Shown here one piece after another: positions 1-11,276 of a DNA stretch of 64,000 bases. The DNA lies in NCBI RefSeq assembly GCF_000365145.1, contig NW_008481799.1, positions 434,001 through 498,000 on the forward strand. The letters are read 5' to 3'. Positions within the stretch are counted from its first letter, which is position 1. The number at the start of each line of letters is the position of its first letter. Source of the DNA: Cyphellophora europaea CBS 101466. Its lineage: Eukaryota > Ascomycota > Eurotiomycetes > Chaetothyriales > Cyphellophoraceae. The position numbers and the translations under genes were made by a program. The notes beneath the pieces are model-generated. The model saw nothing but the letters and a program-made list of their open reading frames with translations, did no database searches and was not told the origin of the DNA.

Positions 1-1
1 G

Positions 2-871
2 CTCCAACACACCCGCCTCGAGATCGCCTCGGTAGTCGACGACCTAATCGCCACCTGCCCGCGCGGCGGCACCGAAGACCTCCCCCTCGACGAAGCAGCC
101 CTCAACGCCAGCTGCCTAGTCGACTACCTGACGCGCGCCACCGACGACTCAGGCGCCAAACTCCCCTACGACCTCGTCCTGACCAACACGCTCTCCATCC
201 TCGGCGCCGGCTTCACCACCATCTCCGCCCTCCTCTCCTGGCTCCTCTACTGCCTCACCCACTACCCGAACCAACAAAGCCGCCTCCTCCAAGAACTCAT
301 CGACCACGACATCACCCCCTCCACCACCCTAACCCCGGACATCGTCAACCCCCTGCCCTTCCTCGACCACTTCATCAAAGAAACCATGCGCCTGCACTCC
401 CCCGCCTTCCAAGCCGGCCGCAACACCACCAAACCCCTCATCCTCCCTGGCGGCTTCAAGCTGCCCGCCAACGCAATCCTCATCCCCAACTTCCCCGCCA
501 TCCACACCAACGCCGCCCACTGGTCCAACCCATCGCGCTTCAACCCGGACCGTTGGGCCGACGCTGCTGACCAGCAAGACCAAGACGCGGCACAACCCGA
601 GTCGTCGTCGGAGGAGGGAAAAGAGAAGCGCCACCGCGCCGCCTACCTCCCCTTCGCGATGGGTCCCCGCGGCTGCATCGGCTACAACTACGCGCTGCAG
701 CAGATCAAGGTGTTGCTCCCCAAACTGGTGCTGCGGTACCACTGGGAGGACGTCAGCACCGAGCCCGTCGAGTATGACCCGGAGTTCCAGGTCATTCGGC
801 CGTTGAATGTCTACGCTAGGGCCGTGAGACGGGAGGCCTGGCCGGAAAAATCATCGGGGTTGAAAGCGTGA
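2..871 (+). CDS. cytochrome P450, C-terminal part (5' end outside window)
   Basis: The frame is open from the left edge to TGA at 869-871, giving 289 residues, about the last half of a fungal P450 of usual 500-540 residues. Seen in order: I-helix oxygen-binding motif AGFTT, K-helix ExxR in KETMRLHSP, the FNPDRW segment, and the heme-ligand loop FAMGPRGCIG fitting FxxGxRxCxG with Cys as the thiolate ligand. All catalytic landmarks in the visible part are intact. P450s are usually ER-anchored by an N-terminal helix, which would lie off the left edge. It is the first gene of the secondary-metabolite group and presumably hydroxylates or oxidises the pathway product. The substrate cannot be told from this fragment. 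A 13-residue acidic Gln/Asp/Ser stretch sits before the heme loop. Confidence 0.95.
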   Translation, partial: LQHTRLEIASVVDDLIATCPRGGTEDLPLDEAALNASCLVDYLTRATDDSGAKLPYDLVLTNTLSILGAGFTTISALLSWLLYCLTHYPNQQSRLLQELIDHDITPSTTLTPDIVNPLPFLDHFIKETMRLHSPAFQAGRNTTKPLILPGGFKLPANAILIPNFPAIHTNAAHWSNPSRFNPDRWADAADQQDQDAAQPESSSEEGKEKRHRAAYLPFAMGPRGCIGYNYALQQIKVLLPKLVLRYHWEDVSTEPVEYDPEFQVIRPLNVYARAVRREAWPEKSSGLKA

Positions 872-3800
872 AATCATGAATCGGGGAGAAGGGAGATTCT
901 GGGGGGGGATGAGATTCACATTCACTTGCCAAGACCCAAGACCCAAGACCACCGACGCAGAGGGAGGGGGCCCAACGATAAGATGATCTCCAGGGTCCTT
1001 GTGGGGGGGCGACGGTTATGGCATGGCATGCATTTGCAGGAACTGCTGCAAGATGCAAGGTAAGGGTTCAATATGCAAGACATACACGGCCGGTACCCAG
1101 TTCCCAGGGGGCCACAAAATTCCAATCTAACATTCTGCCTGGGTTCCAATCATCTACAATACAAGAGTGGTCCATGCTCCCACGTTTTGTGTGTGAGGAC
1201 CCTGCCAGTAAGCGCAATCATGCACGACATACGGACGCACCACTCTTGGCTTGGGATATGCACAGCGACTGGAACAGGTATCATGCCCCGCCCCCCAGCC
1301 CAGCCCAGCCCAGCCCAGCTGATCCGATCCGATCGCATCGGATCGGATCATGACCTGATCTTCCTGCATTGGCGGGGAACGACCAACTACTGCGGGTGAT
1401 GCGATATGATACAGTGGGGTCCTCGGCTGTGTGGAGCTCGATTGTTTGGCATGCATGTCATGTGGCGGCCCCTCTACAGCTTTGCAGGGAGGGGGCGTCG
1501 TCTTGGGGCTGTGGGCATGGTTTCCTGTGTGTGTCTGTGTGTGTGGGTGGGGGGACGAGGGCTTGGACTTGCGTATGCATGCAAGGTAAGCGAGGTAAGG
1601 TCATGGATCTGGTGGACGGACGGAGGGCTGGGCACGTGGAGTAGACTAGAAAGAATCTGACTGTTACATATGGCACTTTGCTACCCTACGCTGGTTTCTT
1701 ACCTCTTGCGGAGAGACAGGGACAGCAGGGGCAGCACTACTTCTGTGTTTTCCGTGTTGGAAACGGTACGTCGGGAGCAGTGGCTCTTTGTGCCTGGTGA
1801 GAGCTTGTGTCCCATCGTACATGGCCTCTCGGGGCCGTAGGCATCGATTTGACGGAGTATGGGCCGCGGATCTTGAGAGGGGAAATGGTATAGATGGGGG
1901 ACGCGGGGGGTACGCTCAATGCTTCTCTAGGGGGGTCTTGTGGTCCAAGACGCATCGCCTTCCTGAGGAGGGGGCTGCAGGAGACACAACAGCCCCACGG
2001 AGCAGAGTAGACGAGGGGGCAGAAGGGGGGGTTAGTGGCGGTGCAGGAGCACGGCATGCGGCAACGATACCGCCAGCGGCAGTTAGGCTTTGATTCGTGA
2101 GCTGGCCCCAAGCTTTCTCTGATCCTAGGATGCTACGTACGAGAGCTGCTGACCAGAGATCATCCTGCTGATTGGTTGAGGAACCCGGCCTACCGCTGTA
2201 CGGCTGGCTGCTGCGAGTTGCTTTGAGTGGACCAGAGCGGAAGGCAAGGCACGTTTAGTATGGCAGGTACAGCTACCGCCGGATCTGGCGGGAGTCGACA
2301 TGGCACGAGCAAATGGTATTGCGAGGGCGTTTCGAGAGGTTGAGCTCGCGGTGGGTACGCGCTACTGCTTTGCCACGGCTCATGTGTCTCTACGGGCCTG
2401 CGATCTGGTGCTCGGAATGATCGTGGAGCGGGGCAGATCTGAGACGCGGCTTGAAGGCTGTGGCAAAGCGCTCGGGACCCGAGAGTGTGGCATTCGGTAA
2501 CCGAGGGCGTGTCCGTATGAGTGCGAGAGGTGTGTGGCTGAGCGAAAGGACGATTATTGTTGAGCGATATCCTCCTTTTCCATCTCGAACGCTGGGGGTC
2601 TTTGGTCAGTAGGGTGTGAGATTGTACCTTTGATTGCACTGTCTGTTCTTATGGAGGGATCTGATGGCTGTAAAACACAAAAAAGCATATTTGTACGGAG
2701 TAAGGGCTTTCATTGTCTCAGGGGGCCAGATCTGGAGCTAGGTCGATGGGAATGTACCTGTGTGTACAGATATGATCTCAAACACGAAGGGAGGTCTTTC
2801 GCAGGTACACTAAGTCTACGCTACCGAGCATACTGGGTCTATCTAGTATGTGGATGTCAGTAGGAGTACAAAAACATTCGTATTATGCTTCCATCGCTGC
2901 CTGAAGAGAACATGTAGGTGACGAGCATGGTGGCGAGCTTAGTCGTCCCTTATGAAGACTGTCCTATATGACCTTGCGGCGATGTAGTTGAAGACTACAA
3001 TATAAGCGCATCAAGACTATCGTCTAAGATAATGCGCTTCGTAACATTGATTCGCGAGGGCCGGTTCATTCATCGCCGTCTCTGGGGGCATCCTTTAAGT
3101 GCATTATATAGGGTTAGTCGTATCGCAGTTTCACGACGCTGGCCCATTCTGGTGCTTCCTTCTTTCCAAGATACTGATCCATATGCAGAACTCCTGTACT
3201 ATGGCAGAGATGCCGCCTTGTGCCTCGGAATCCGAAGGCGACCTGAAATGACAGCCTTCAGGGCGTACGGCTGCCTACGTCCGAGCTCCATCGTAGCACT
3301 CTGAGCGCAGTTTGCTCTCGCCACGCCGAGTTGTCGTGCGTTCGGCCCATGTGACATAAAGCTGAAGAGAGTTCGCCCGGGATTTGTCAAGATGAAGCTC
3401 GTCGATATCGGTTCCGAACTTCGTGGTTGCGGGAAGGCCCTCGAGTACGATATCGACGGGAACCGTGTTCTCTTTCGACTTCCGTGAAGATTTGTGGAGC
3501 ATACTCTCTCGCTCACTGCCGCTTGTTCTGTGCGGTTATCTGCTTGATGGAGTTGGACACGACCAGAATGAATTAGTGCAAAGGAATGCCAACAACGACA
3601 CGATGGCAAACCATTCTGTGTGCGAGAAACCCACCGGAGTGAGTCCACTTTGTCCACATTTCAGGTTTGTCACTCATTTTTCCCAATGCCCAATCGCTGT
3701 CCGCCCCAGCGCCGCTCTGATGAGCATGAATGTAGCATACGCACCGACGCCAACCAGGTAGTAGAAGCCAGCGGGGCCGGATTCAGGCAAGAACCCCGTC

Positions 3801-4091
3801 GCAGAGAGCGAGAAAGCATGGAACGGAAACCCCCTTGCCAGAAAAAAACCGCCGAGACGTCCAGATGGGTAACGACACTGAAGATAGGGAGAGGCTCTCT
3901 GTGGTGTACGGGTTGTATGGAGCAATCAACAGAGATAGTTGGACCATAGATGATAAGCCTTGGTTGCTTCCGGCGCTGGAGTTACAAAAACCCAAGCTCA
4001 TGGTGTTCATTTTGCTAGACGTGGATCAGCTCTGTGCAGAAGTCTCGAAGGATCTTACTGTCTGCAAGCCTGTAAGGGTCGACGAGTCAAG
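872..4091. other. long gene-free interval in the cluster (3.2 kb)
   Basis: I see no convincing intact gene. The interval is CCAGC-repeat and G-rich near 1300-2050 and more AT-rich from about 2640 to 3300. It holds the palindrome at 1320-1350. On the minus strand at 3674-3925 there is a short open frame with a hydrophobic C-terminal segment (FYYLVGVGAYATFMLIRAAL) that could be the end of a lost membrane-protein gene, but no start or partner exon is clear. Confidence 0.5.
1320..1350. promoter_or_regulatory. near-perfect palindrome with CCG/CGG triplets
   Basis: Two 14-base arms, TGATCCGATCCGAT and its exact complement, flank a 3-base centre CGC. Each arm carries two CCG triplets, so the site reads as inverted CCG...CGG half-sites with 7 and 17 bases between them. 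Zn2Cys6 regulators bind paired CGG triplets, so an operator for a cluster regulator is plausible. It could equally be a hairpin in a transcript. A run of CCAGC repeats lies directly upstream. Confidence 0.5.
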
Positions 4092-5245
4092 ATGCGCGTC
4101 CTTTGTTTACATGGCATGGGCACCAATGCGGGTATCTTCGAAGCTCAGACAGGTATGTCCATGGCTATACCGTGACAGTTTTGTTCAAGCGAATGACGAC
4201 AGCAGAGATCTTTCGAAGCTTGCTGCCGGAGGACCTCGAGTACGACTTCTTCGACGCGGACCACGAGATTGGGGCTGCGGACGGGGTTGAGGGCATCTTC
4301 CCGGGACCCTATACTTGCTGGTATCCGGTGCCGACGCAGACAAACGTGAAGGATGCGCACCAGGTTGTGTGGGACTTGATCGAAGAAGAGGGGCCGTTCG
4401 ATATCGTCATGGGGTTTAGCCAGGTAAGATAACAGGCATAAATCTCGATGTCGCACATCTGACAACGACAGGGTGCGGCGCTGGCCGCTTCGGTCCTGCT
4501 TCATCATCAAATTGAGCATCCCCTCACTTCGGCACCATTCAAGCTTGCGATATTTATCTGCGGCTCCCTGCCTTACTGCGTGGACAGCCAGCGCGGAGTG
4601 GACGTTGCACGACTCTTTGCCGAACCCTCCACGACCGGCTTCGGTCCTCCACGTTACATCACGTACAAGCCTTCCACTGACGATGGCAGCTCAACAGCAC
4701 ATCCACTGTACGAGATCCCGAAAGACGTCGGACAGGGCCGGCTTCGACAGTTGGAACGCCGATTCAACATGGCTTCTATTGCAAGCGATGAGTGGGACCA
4801 GATACCGGTCGAGCCGGGCCTTACCCCAGACATGTCCGAGTCAAGCTCCGACTCGGACAGCGATGCTGAGACAGTCTCACCAGTCTTCTCGCGAACTGCA
4901 ACCGATAGCACCACTCCGTCCACGGCCAATACTAGTGGAGATGAGGGTGATGACTTCCCCTGGAAGTCAGCCAAGACGGCAGCAGAGTCCATCGACCATG
5001 TCATCAGACGGTATCATGCAGATGTCGACGCGTTGAAGATTGAGATTCCGACGGCGCACATATATGGTAGCAAAGACCCGTATCACCGTCAGAGCCTTGA
5101 ACTCGAGCGACTGTGTGATCCGCGCTGGGCATCGTCGTATGAGCACCCAGAGGGTCACGTTGTGCCAAGGAGGTCGGCCATCAACCAGGACATTGCAGGG
5201 ACTATCGGAAAGGCGCTGGCAGCGGTAGATATTTGTGCGAGATAG
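4092..5245 (+). CDS. FSH1-type serine hydrolase with acidic insertion
   Basis: Three exons: 4092-4152, 4203-4423, 4472-5245, giving 351 residues. The start MRVLCLHGMGTN is the family's usual N-terminus. The alpha/beta-hydrolase triad is visible: nucleophile Ser93 in GFSQG, Asp296 in GSKDP and His323 in EGHVVP. Intron 2 falls exactly between GFSQ and GAAL. The family (yeast Fsh1, LovG-like thioesterases) cleaves ester or thioester bonds, and members in fungal clusters release acyl chains from synthases. Unusual for the family is an insertion of about 60 Ser/Asp/Glu/Thr-rich residues (around DMSESSSDSDSDAET) before the acid residue, which makes the protein longer than the typical 230-290. It points in the same direction as the P450 and is convergent with the A-T-R gene. 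The first intron could end at 4205 instead of 4202, which changes one residue. Confidence 0.85.
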
Positions 5246-5636
5246 TGTGCCGTATAGAACGTTTTCAGAGATATTCAGGTCACATTCTCGTCCCACATGC
5301 TCATAACAGCGTCGTAGTGACGCTTTGACCCATCTGTCTTGATGTTGAGCATTTAAGTAAGTTGAATGTAGATGTACTGAGCACAAAGTCAAGATGGCCG
5401 GGGAAGTTGTTCGTGTATGGGCAAGAGGAGGGGAGGTCGATAGCACTTGGTAACAGCAAGAGCGGAGAAGCTTCTCCACGCCACTTGGCAGGATTGAGGG
5501 AGCTGTCGTCTATATTCGTCACACTTCATGTCTTTCCTCTCTCTTCACTATCTCTTCTGCTTCGGGAAAGGAGACCAAAGGAAACGGGTTTTATCTCAGA
5601 AGCCATTTCGTTCGCTATATCTATACTAAAAACGTT

Positions 5637-8600
5637 TCAATATCCCCATTGTCTCATCCACAGCTCCATCCATTCGGGCTGCACCGCCTGTAAATGGGCC
5701 AAATGCTGACTGCTGGCCATGGACTTGTCCAATGAGAACAACTCCCCTTCAACGCTCACATCTACGTTCTCCTTGTCTTCCACCACCAAGCTCTGATAGA
5801 ACGGCAATAGACGAAACCCTGGGTTCTCTCGAATATCGTCCCTTGATGCTCGGTTTTCGAGTTCTTGCACCCATTCCCCATATGATACTTGAATCGTATG
5901 CTGACCGTTCCCACGGTTCAGATGCTGCTCAACGACCGGTAACATTGTCTTCCAACTGGTTCTTCTGGGATTGACAGCATGGAACCAATCATTGCCGCCT
6001 GGCAGTGCCTTTTCGAGGAGAACCTGGGCGAGTTCATCCACCGGAATCCAATCGATGGCCGCCATTGCACCCAAGCTTGAGGGTAGCAGTCGCATCTTGT
6101 CTGCGCTGGCAATCAATGTAGGCAGCCACTCTGCTTGGTTCCATGATCCAAGCTCGTGCTGCACGGGTCCGGCCACCTGACCCACACGAGCAACCGCTAC
6201 ATCAATATTCCTTTCGGAAGCCGCCACGTCACAGAGTCGTTCAGCTACCAATTTGCTTTGCGCGTAGCCTAGCTTCTGTGCCGACTTCCATTCCTTGACC
6301 GCCTGTTCGGGGATCGGGCGCTTGTTACAGTTGCCCACGGTCGAGATACTGGAGATGAACAGCATGGATGCGCCAGCAGAGGCTGTGAAGTCGAGCAGGT
6401 TTCTAACACCTTGCAGAGACGGAGCGAAAGAGGCAAGCGACAAGTTGAAGTCGACAGGCCATGCGTTGTGGATGACGTGCGTGACACTGCTCAACACTGC
6501 GTCCCACTGGTTCCGCTTCAAGCCGATACGAGCTGCAGAGAAATCGGCTTGCAGGAAGGTCACCTTGTTGAAGTCGGTCGTCAAGCCTCGATTGGCGTTC
6601 GATTTGACTTGTCGGTCTTTGCAATCCACATTGCGGTTCATGCAGTAGATCTGGCGGACACCGGGGTCAGATATCAAGCTGTGCAAGAGGTAGGAGCCCA
6701 ATGATCCCGTGGAGCCGGTTAGAATGACGGTGGCTGAGCTGCGTGGCTGTTTCAACACTTGACCGTTAAGCAGTCCGTCAGAGTATTTCTCAAACATTTC
6801 CTGCATCTCTCGCTCATCTTCGTCGCCTTGAGCGTCTGGCTGCGCCCTGCCACCAGACCGATACAGCTCCAGAATCTTCCGAGTGAGCTTGTGGATCGAC
6901 GAATTCTGGTAGAACAGTGGCGTGGACACGAGCCGGGTGTCGATCTTGCGCCGGGCGAAAGCTGCCTTGATGTGCTTCATGGTGACCAGGGCGGCGAGCG
7001 AGTCTACGCCACTCGCGAAGAAATCCGCACTGTAATCGTCGATATCGACCTGCGCCGTCTTGCTGATGAGGTCAAACAAAGCCTGAGATAGAGCATCGCT
7101 ATCTTCAAGAGGGAGGTCGACCAGCGTGTGTAGGTCTGTGGCTGCGTACATCTGATCGATCTCTTCGGCGTAGAGGTCGAGGGTTAGCTGTCTCTGGATC
7201 GTGCCCTTCCCTGCTCTCAGCATCGGCTTGTCTAGGACGGTGAAGAGAATCATCGAATCAGACAGCCGACCATAGCCTGGACATCCCTGGTTTGCATGCT
7301 CAATGGCGGGCTTGATGACCGCGACAAGCGAGGCACGTTCTTCTAAAGTTGTTGGTGGCGCAACGGCCTCCACCAGCAAGGCAGTCTGCAATCGTGCATG
7401 TCCAACTACCAGAACAGCGCGTACTGCTGGGACTGAGCTGATAATCTGCTCCATTGCCAGGGGATTCAGCTTCTCGCCATTGCCCAGCACCATCACGTCG
7501 TCGGCACGGGCTTCGTACCTCCACAGCCCAGCTTTGGTAGGATGAGGCGAGAAGAGATCTTTCAGAGAGTACTCAGACAGGCTGGGAAATGTGGTGAAAA
7601 TGGCCTGCAGCCTCTCCGCCTCGGGCTTCCGGTGAATCACCAGCTCGCTAAGCCCACTTTCACGCGGCTGCATCTCTATACCATACTCGGGATAGAATCG
7701 GAAGTAGTTGAAAGCTTCCTGATCCGGCACCCGCAGAGGTAGCAGCATCGCCTCGGTCGATCCGTACATATTGATGATCCTGGCGAAATTTCGCAACACC
7801 TCACCAGTGTGCTGTGTCAGAGGTCCTCCACCCCACATGGCGCCTTTGAGGCCGCGAAGATTGTCCAGATATGCTGGATTCTGGACGAGGTCATCCCAAA
7901 TTGACGGTGCAAGGAGACTGGCGTCTGGCTTCGCGTGGAGGTGCACTTTGTTCACCGCATCTGCTGTCATGGGAGATGCAGGTGAGTCCATGATTACCTT
8001 GGCTCCTGAGAAGGCCGGCATGGCTAGCATCATGAAGATGCCTGCTGCGTGGAAGGCCGGCATGGCGACGTAGAATGAGTCATAGTCGTACACGAAGCAG
8101 TGTTGAACAAGATCGAAACCGGGTTGGGGCGGGATGTTTCTCAGCGCGTCGATGCATGCCAACCCGGCATGCTTGAGCACAACTGGTTTGGGAAGACCCG
8201 TGGAGCCAGAGGTGTGAAGGACGACAAAAGGCTCTTGCTTTGCCTCGGAGAACGCCTTTTCGAAGGGAAACCGCTCAATCTCCACGGTGCCGTCCAGGAA
8301 GTCAGTCAGATCCGGGATCTCGATGACTGAGATCGACAGGTGTGCCTGGCAGTCCGAGATGAGTTTGGGGGCTGGACGGGAGGTCAACCATGTCTGGCAG
8401 TGTGTGTTGCGCAGAAGTGCCGACATGCCATCGACTGAGTTCCGTGGCGAGGTCAGCAAAAGCTATATGTGTGCCCATCAGCCGCGCAGTTTTCGAATTC
8501 GGACAGGTGACGTTACCTTGAAATCGGCTTTGACTGCGCCCAAGGTGAAGAAGCAGTATCTCAAATCATTGGCACTGGTGTACGCCAGTGTCTCGAATTG

Positions 8601-8807
8601 GGTCCTCGACAAGACGTTCTCCTTAAGCCACCAGGCAGCACGATCAACGCCTTTGCTGAGGTCGCGGTAAGTGACATCGCGGGAGCCGTCGCGCCAGTCT
8701 GAGGTGAGAGGAATGGTAGCAAAGACCTTGTCCGGTGAATTACGTGCTATGTCGTCGACGACTTTAGGCAGCAGGCGCTCGCCGTATTGCACGTCAACGT
8801 TGCTCAT
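5637..8807 (-). CDS. NRPS-like carboxylic acid reductase (A-T-R)
   Basis: Two exons on the minus strand, 8807-8517 and 8462-5637, joined by a 54-base phase-0 intron with GTAACG donor. The join restores the expected LLLTSPRNS run, and the product is 1038 residues. Adenylation domain: HTSGSTGLPKP near residues 180-190, YGSTEA near 330 and the GKGTIQR lysine near 516. Thiolation domain: FFASGVDSL with phosphopantetheine Ser585. Thioester-reductase domain: NAD(P)H motif TGSTGSLG near 680 and YxxxK at 830-834. There is no condensation domain, so it should activate a carboxylic acid, load it and release it as an aldehyde, as in known fungal aryl-acid reductases. It shares the cluster with P450, FMO and FSH hydrolases. 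A TATAAAAG box lies about 64-71 bases upstream of the start. The substrate is unknown. Confidence 0.93.
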
Positions 8808-9314
8808 GGTGACAAGTGGGACATCAGAGACAGCCTTGTGCGTTGATGGCCACCGTTGGGCAAAGAACGCCTTTTATACACCAACTCAACCAGACGAAGC
8901 ATTGTTTGACGTTGCAGCACCCCACAATCGGCCCCGAATGCTCCAGCATCTCCGCATAACCCGGCGTTCAGCATGCGAGGCCTGAAAGATTCGCTTGACA
9001 TCGACCAGCATCGCCGGTTTACGCAAGAGACCTTTCATATCACTCGGCGAGATCACGGTACGTACGGAATCAAAAACCTAGGGCCGATGCCAGAATATGC
9101 TGCGCACGTATGAACCCCCTGCATGTGGTCCAACTCGCACCAATCACAGCGAGGTGCAAGTCGATGGACTTCGGTGGGTTATCGAGCTCCGTGACCCATG
9201 GAGGCAATGATAGGCACTGGGCACCGTGACCGATCATCGAAAGATCCGACGGCGTTCTACCAACTGCGCAAAATGAGGCCAGCCACAGCAGCCACACGCA
9301 ATACACATGCACTC
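8808..9314. other. promoter of A-T-R gene and 3' flank of the regulator gene
   Basis: There is no gene here. The TATA box at 8871-8878 is the only clear element. A TCG-N4-CGA sequence occurs near 8929-8938 but does not match the spaced site described for AflR (TCG-N5-CGA). Confidence 0.5.
8871..8878 (-). promoter_or_regulatory. TATA box of the A-T-R gene
   Basis: TATAAAAG on the minus strand, 64-71 bases upstream of the ATG at 8807. This supports the chosen start and the short first exon. Confidence 0.55.
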
Positions 9315-11276
9315 TCACATCTCGGCCTTGAGCGCCTCCAGCAAATCCTCCGCGCTGTCCAACACAATCTCACTCTGCAGACTCGACGGCGTATTCCCCA
9401 CACTCAGCATCTTGGTCATGCCCTGTATCCGCCGGATTTTAGACAACATGAACTCCGCCAGCATAGCCGCCGACTCGCACTGATTCAGCATCGTTGTTCC
9501 CACCGCCACCGGTGGCACGAACATGCCTCCTGAAGGCCCGACGCCCATCTCAGCATCGGGGCCCGCCGCTCTATTGCCGGTCCTACCGCCAACATAGGAT
9601 GATGCTGACCCAAACGCCCCCTCCACGGCCCGTTTCCGCCTCAACTGCTTCCCCAATTCTTCGTACGACGACACCACCTCCAGCAACAACATGGTCAAAG
9701 CGCACCGCACCTTGGCCGTCCTGTGGCACGGACATTGTAGAATCGCCGCGGCCTCTTCAATGACGTGACATGTCGTCTGCAGCATGCTTCCCACGTAGTC
9801 GGGTGTCAGGACAAACTGCGCCGCCGCGGTCGTGACGGGCGGCTCCAGCAGACATGCTGTCGCGGCGGTGGCACTTGCGGCGGCCTCATGGGTTTGCTTG
9901 AGCGTCTGAAACGCCTCACACACGCGCTGAAAGCAATCGCGGCCCCAGATAGCAGTCGCAGCGGCGGGGCCGGATGGGAACATGGGAAGGGTAGTCTGCA
10001 GGGCTGCTTGTTGCGTGGCACCGCCTCTGGTTGCTGCAGCCGCCGTGGTGCTGTCACCGCATCCATCAGTTGCCACGCCCGTCATACCGTTGCTGGCCTC
10101 GTCGACGCCGCCATCCATGTAGTCCCACTCGCTCATTGATGATGCCGCGGGTGCTGTCTCAGGCCAACGAGAGAAGCTGTCATCGTCGCCATAGCCTATC
10201 ACTACCGGGACGGGTTCCGCAGGCGGCGTCAGCGGCGTTCGCGTCCGGATCGTACACGATTGAAAGCTGGCGTCGCTTGTGTAGGCGGAAGAGCTGAGCA
10301 CTGGGCTCGTTTGCTCCATGGCCTCGATGCTCGGCAGAACGGCAGCCGTGGCTGTAGTTGTGTCGGCCGCACTTGCGCTAAGCATGGGTGACAAATGCAG
10401 GAACTGCGTGGCCGTTATGGCGAAAGTGTCAGTCTCGCCGACTGAATGCGCTGTCGCTTCGGTCTCAACTCTGGGCCCGCCGTGGCTTCTGGTGGCGGCA
10501 ATCCTCGCCGTCATCGGTGGTGACACCGACCCATCCCTCCTGTCCTCGTCGGAACCAAGGCCTTCCACAGCTCTCATCCTCACATGCCACCGCGCCTGCT
10601 CCTCAGCCGCCTGAGTTCGAGCCTCAGTCCCAGAATCATCACCAGCGTCAGCATCAGCACCACCATTCCGAAATCCCTCCGATTTCTTCTCACCACCGAA
10701 ACCACTTGTCCCACGCGTGCCGTCACCAGCGAACTCCCCCTTCTCCTCTCCTTCCTCCTTCCCTCCCCGGTTTTGCTCCACAGCAGCGGAGACGGCCTTC
10801 TTGGGCTTCCCGTAGCGCTGCGCCACCGAATAGCGGCACTCGAGGCCGTGCTTGGCACAGCGCTCGCAGACGGGCTGGTCGCGCGGGCAGCGGATCTTGC
10901 GCTGGGCGCATTGGTCGCAGCTGAGTTTGAGCTTTGCGGGGTGGTGTCGGCGCTGGCGGGGCCGAGGTCGGGGGCAGGGGTGTGAGGAACGGCTGGGTTT
11001 GGTGGGGGCCTTCGAGGCTGCTGGTGGTGATGATGGAGAGGCACGGGTTGTGGTGGCTATGGTCTCGAGTGAAGCGTCTGTACTGGTAGGTTTTGTGGTG
11101 GTGGTGGTGGCGGCGGAGGTTGATGTGGATAACGAGGATGAAGTGGACGAGGCGGTTGATGTCGCGTCGATGTGGAAGGGCAGGCTATCTGGTTGATCAT
11201 ACGGGGGTGTATAAAGGCGTGGATGAGACGGAGCATCAAGCGGCAACGACGTGCTGTTCCCCATCATGACTTCCAT
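9315..11276 (-). CDS. Zn2Cys6 transcription factor, AflR-type
   Basis: A single exon of 653 residues. The binuclear zinc cluster is at residues 120-147 (CDQCAQRKIRC then CERCAKHGLEC), spaced C-2-C-6-C-6-C-2-C-6-C, followed by a basic linker (RYGKPKK). The C-terminal third carries CPCHRTAKVRCALTMLLLE followed by SSYEELG, which resembles the AflR regulatory domain (Pfam AflR family). It is longer than classical AflR (about 440 residues) because of low-complexity stretches: Ser/Thr/Ala-rich before the zinc cluster and Ala/Thr-rich after it. It acts in the nucleus and is the obvious candidate pathway-specific activator, lying between the A-T-R and MFS genes in the same orientation. The ATG at 11276 gives a long N-terminal tail. 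A later start at MMGNS is possible. Confidence 0.9.
   Translation of the reverse strand: MEVMMGNSTSLPLDAPSHPRLYTPPYDQPDSLPFHIDATSTASSTSSSLSTSTSAATTTTTKPTSTDASLETIATTTRASPSSPPAASKAPTKPSRSSHPCPRPRPRQRRHHPAKLKLSCDQCAQRKIRCPRDQPVCERCAKHGLECRYSVAQRYGKPKKAVSAAVEQNRGGKEEGEEKGEFAGDGTRGTSGFGGEKKSEGFRNGGADADAGDDSGTEARTQAAEEQARWHVRMRAVEGLGSDEDRRDGSVSPPMTARIAATRSHGGPRVETEATAHSVGETDTFAITATQFLHLSPMLSASAADTTTATAAVLPSIEAMEQTSPVLSSSAYTSDASFQSCTIRTRTPLTPPAEPVPVVIGYGDDDSFSRWPETAPAASSMSEWDYMDGGVDEASNGMTGVATDGCGDSTTAAAATRGGATQQAALQTTLPMFPSGPAAATAIWGRDCFQRVCEAFQTLKQTHEAAASATAATACLLEPPVTTAAAQFVLTPDYVGSMLQTTCHVIEEAAAILQCPCHRTAKVRCALTMLLLEVVSSYEELGKQLRRKRAVEGAFGSASSYVGGRTGNRAAGPDAEMGVGPSGGMFVPPVAVGTTMLNQCESAAMLAEFMLSKIRRIQGMTKMLSVGNTPSSLQSEIVLDSAEDLLEALKAEM

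Noticed and set aside
3199..3657. 152-residue minus-strand open frame in the cluster gap
   Set aside because: It has no start context, domain or neighbouring exon; overlapping frames are equally open.
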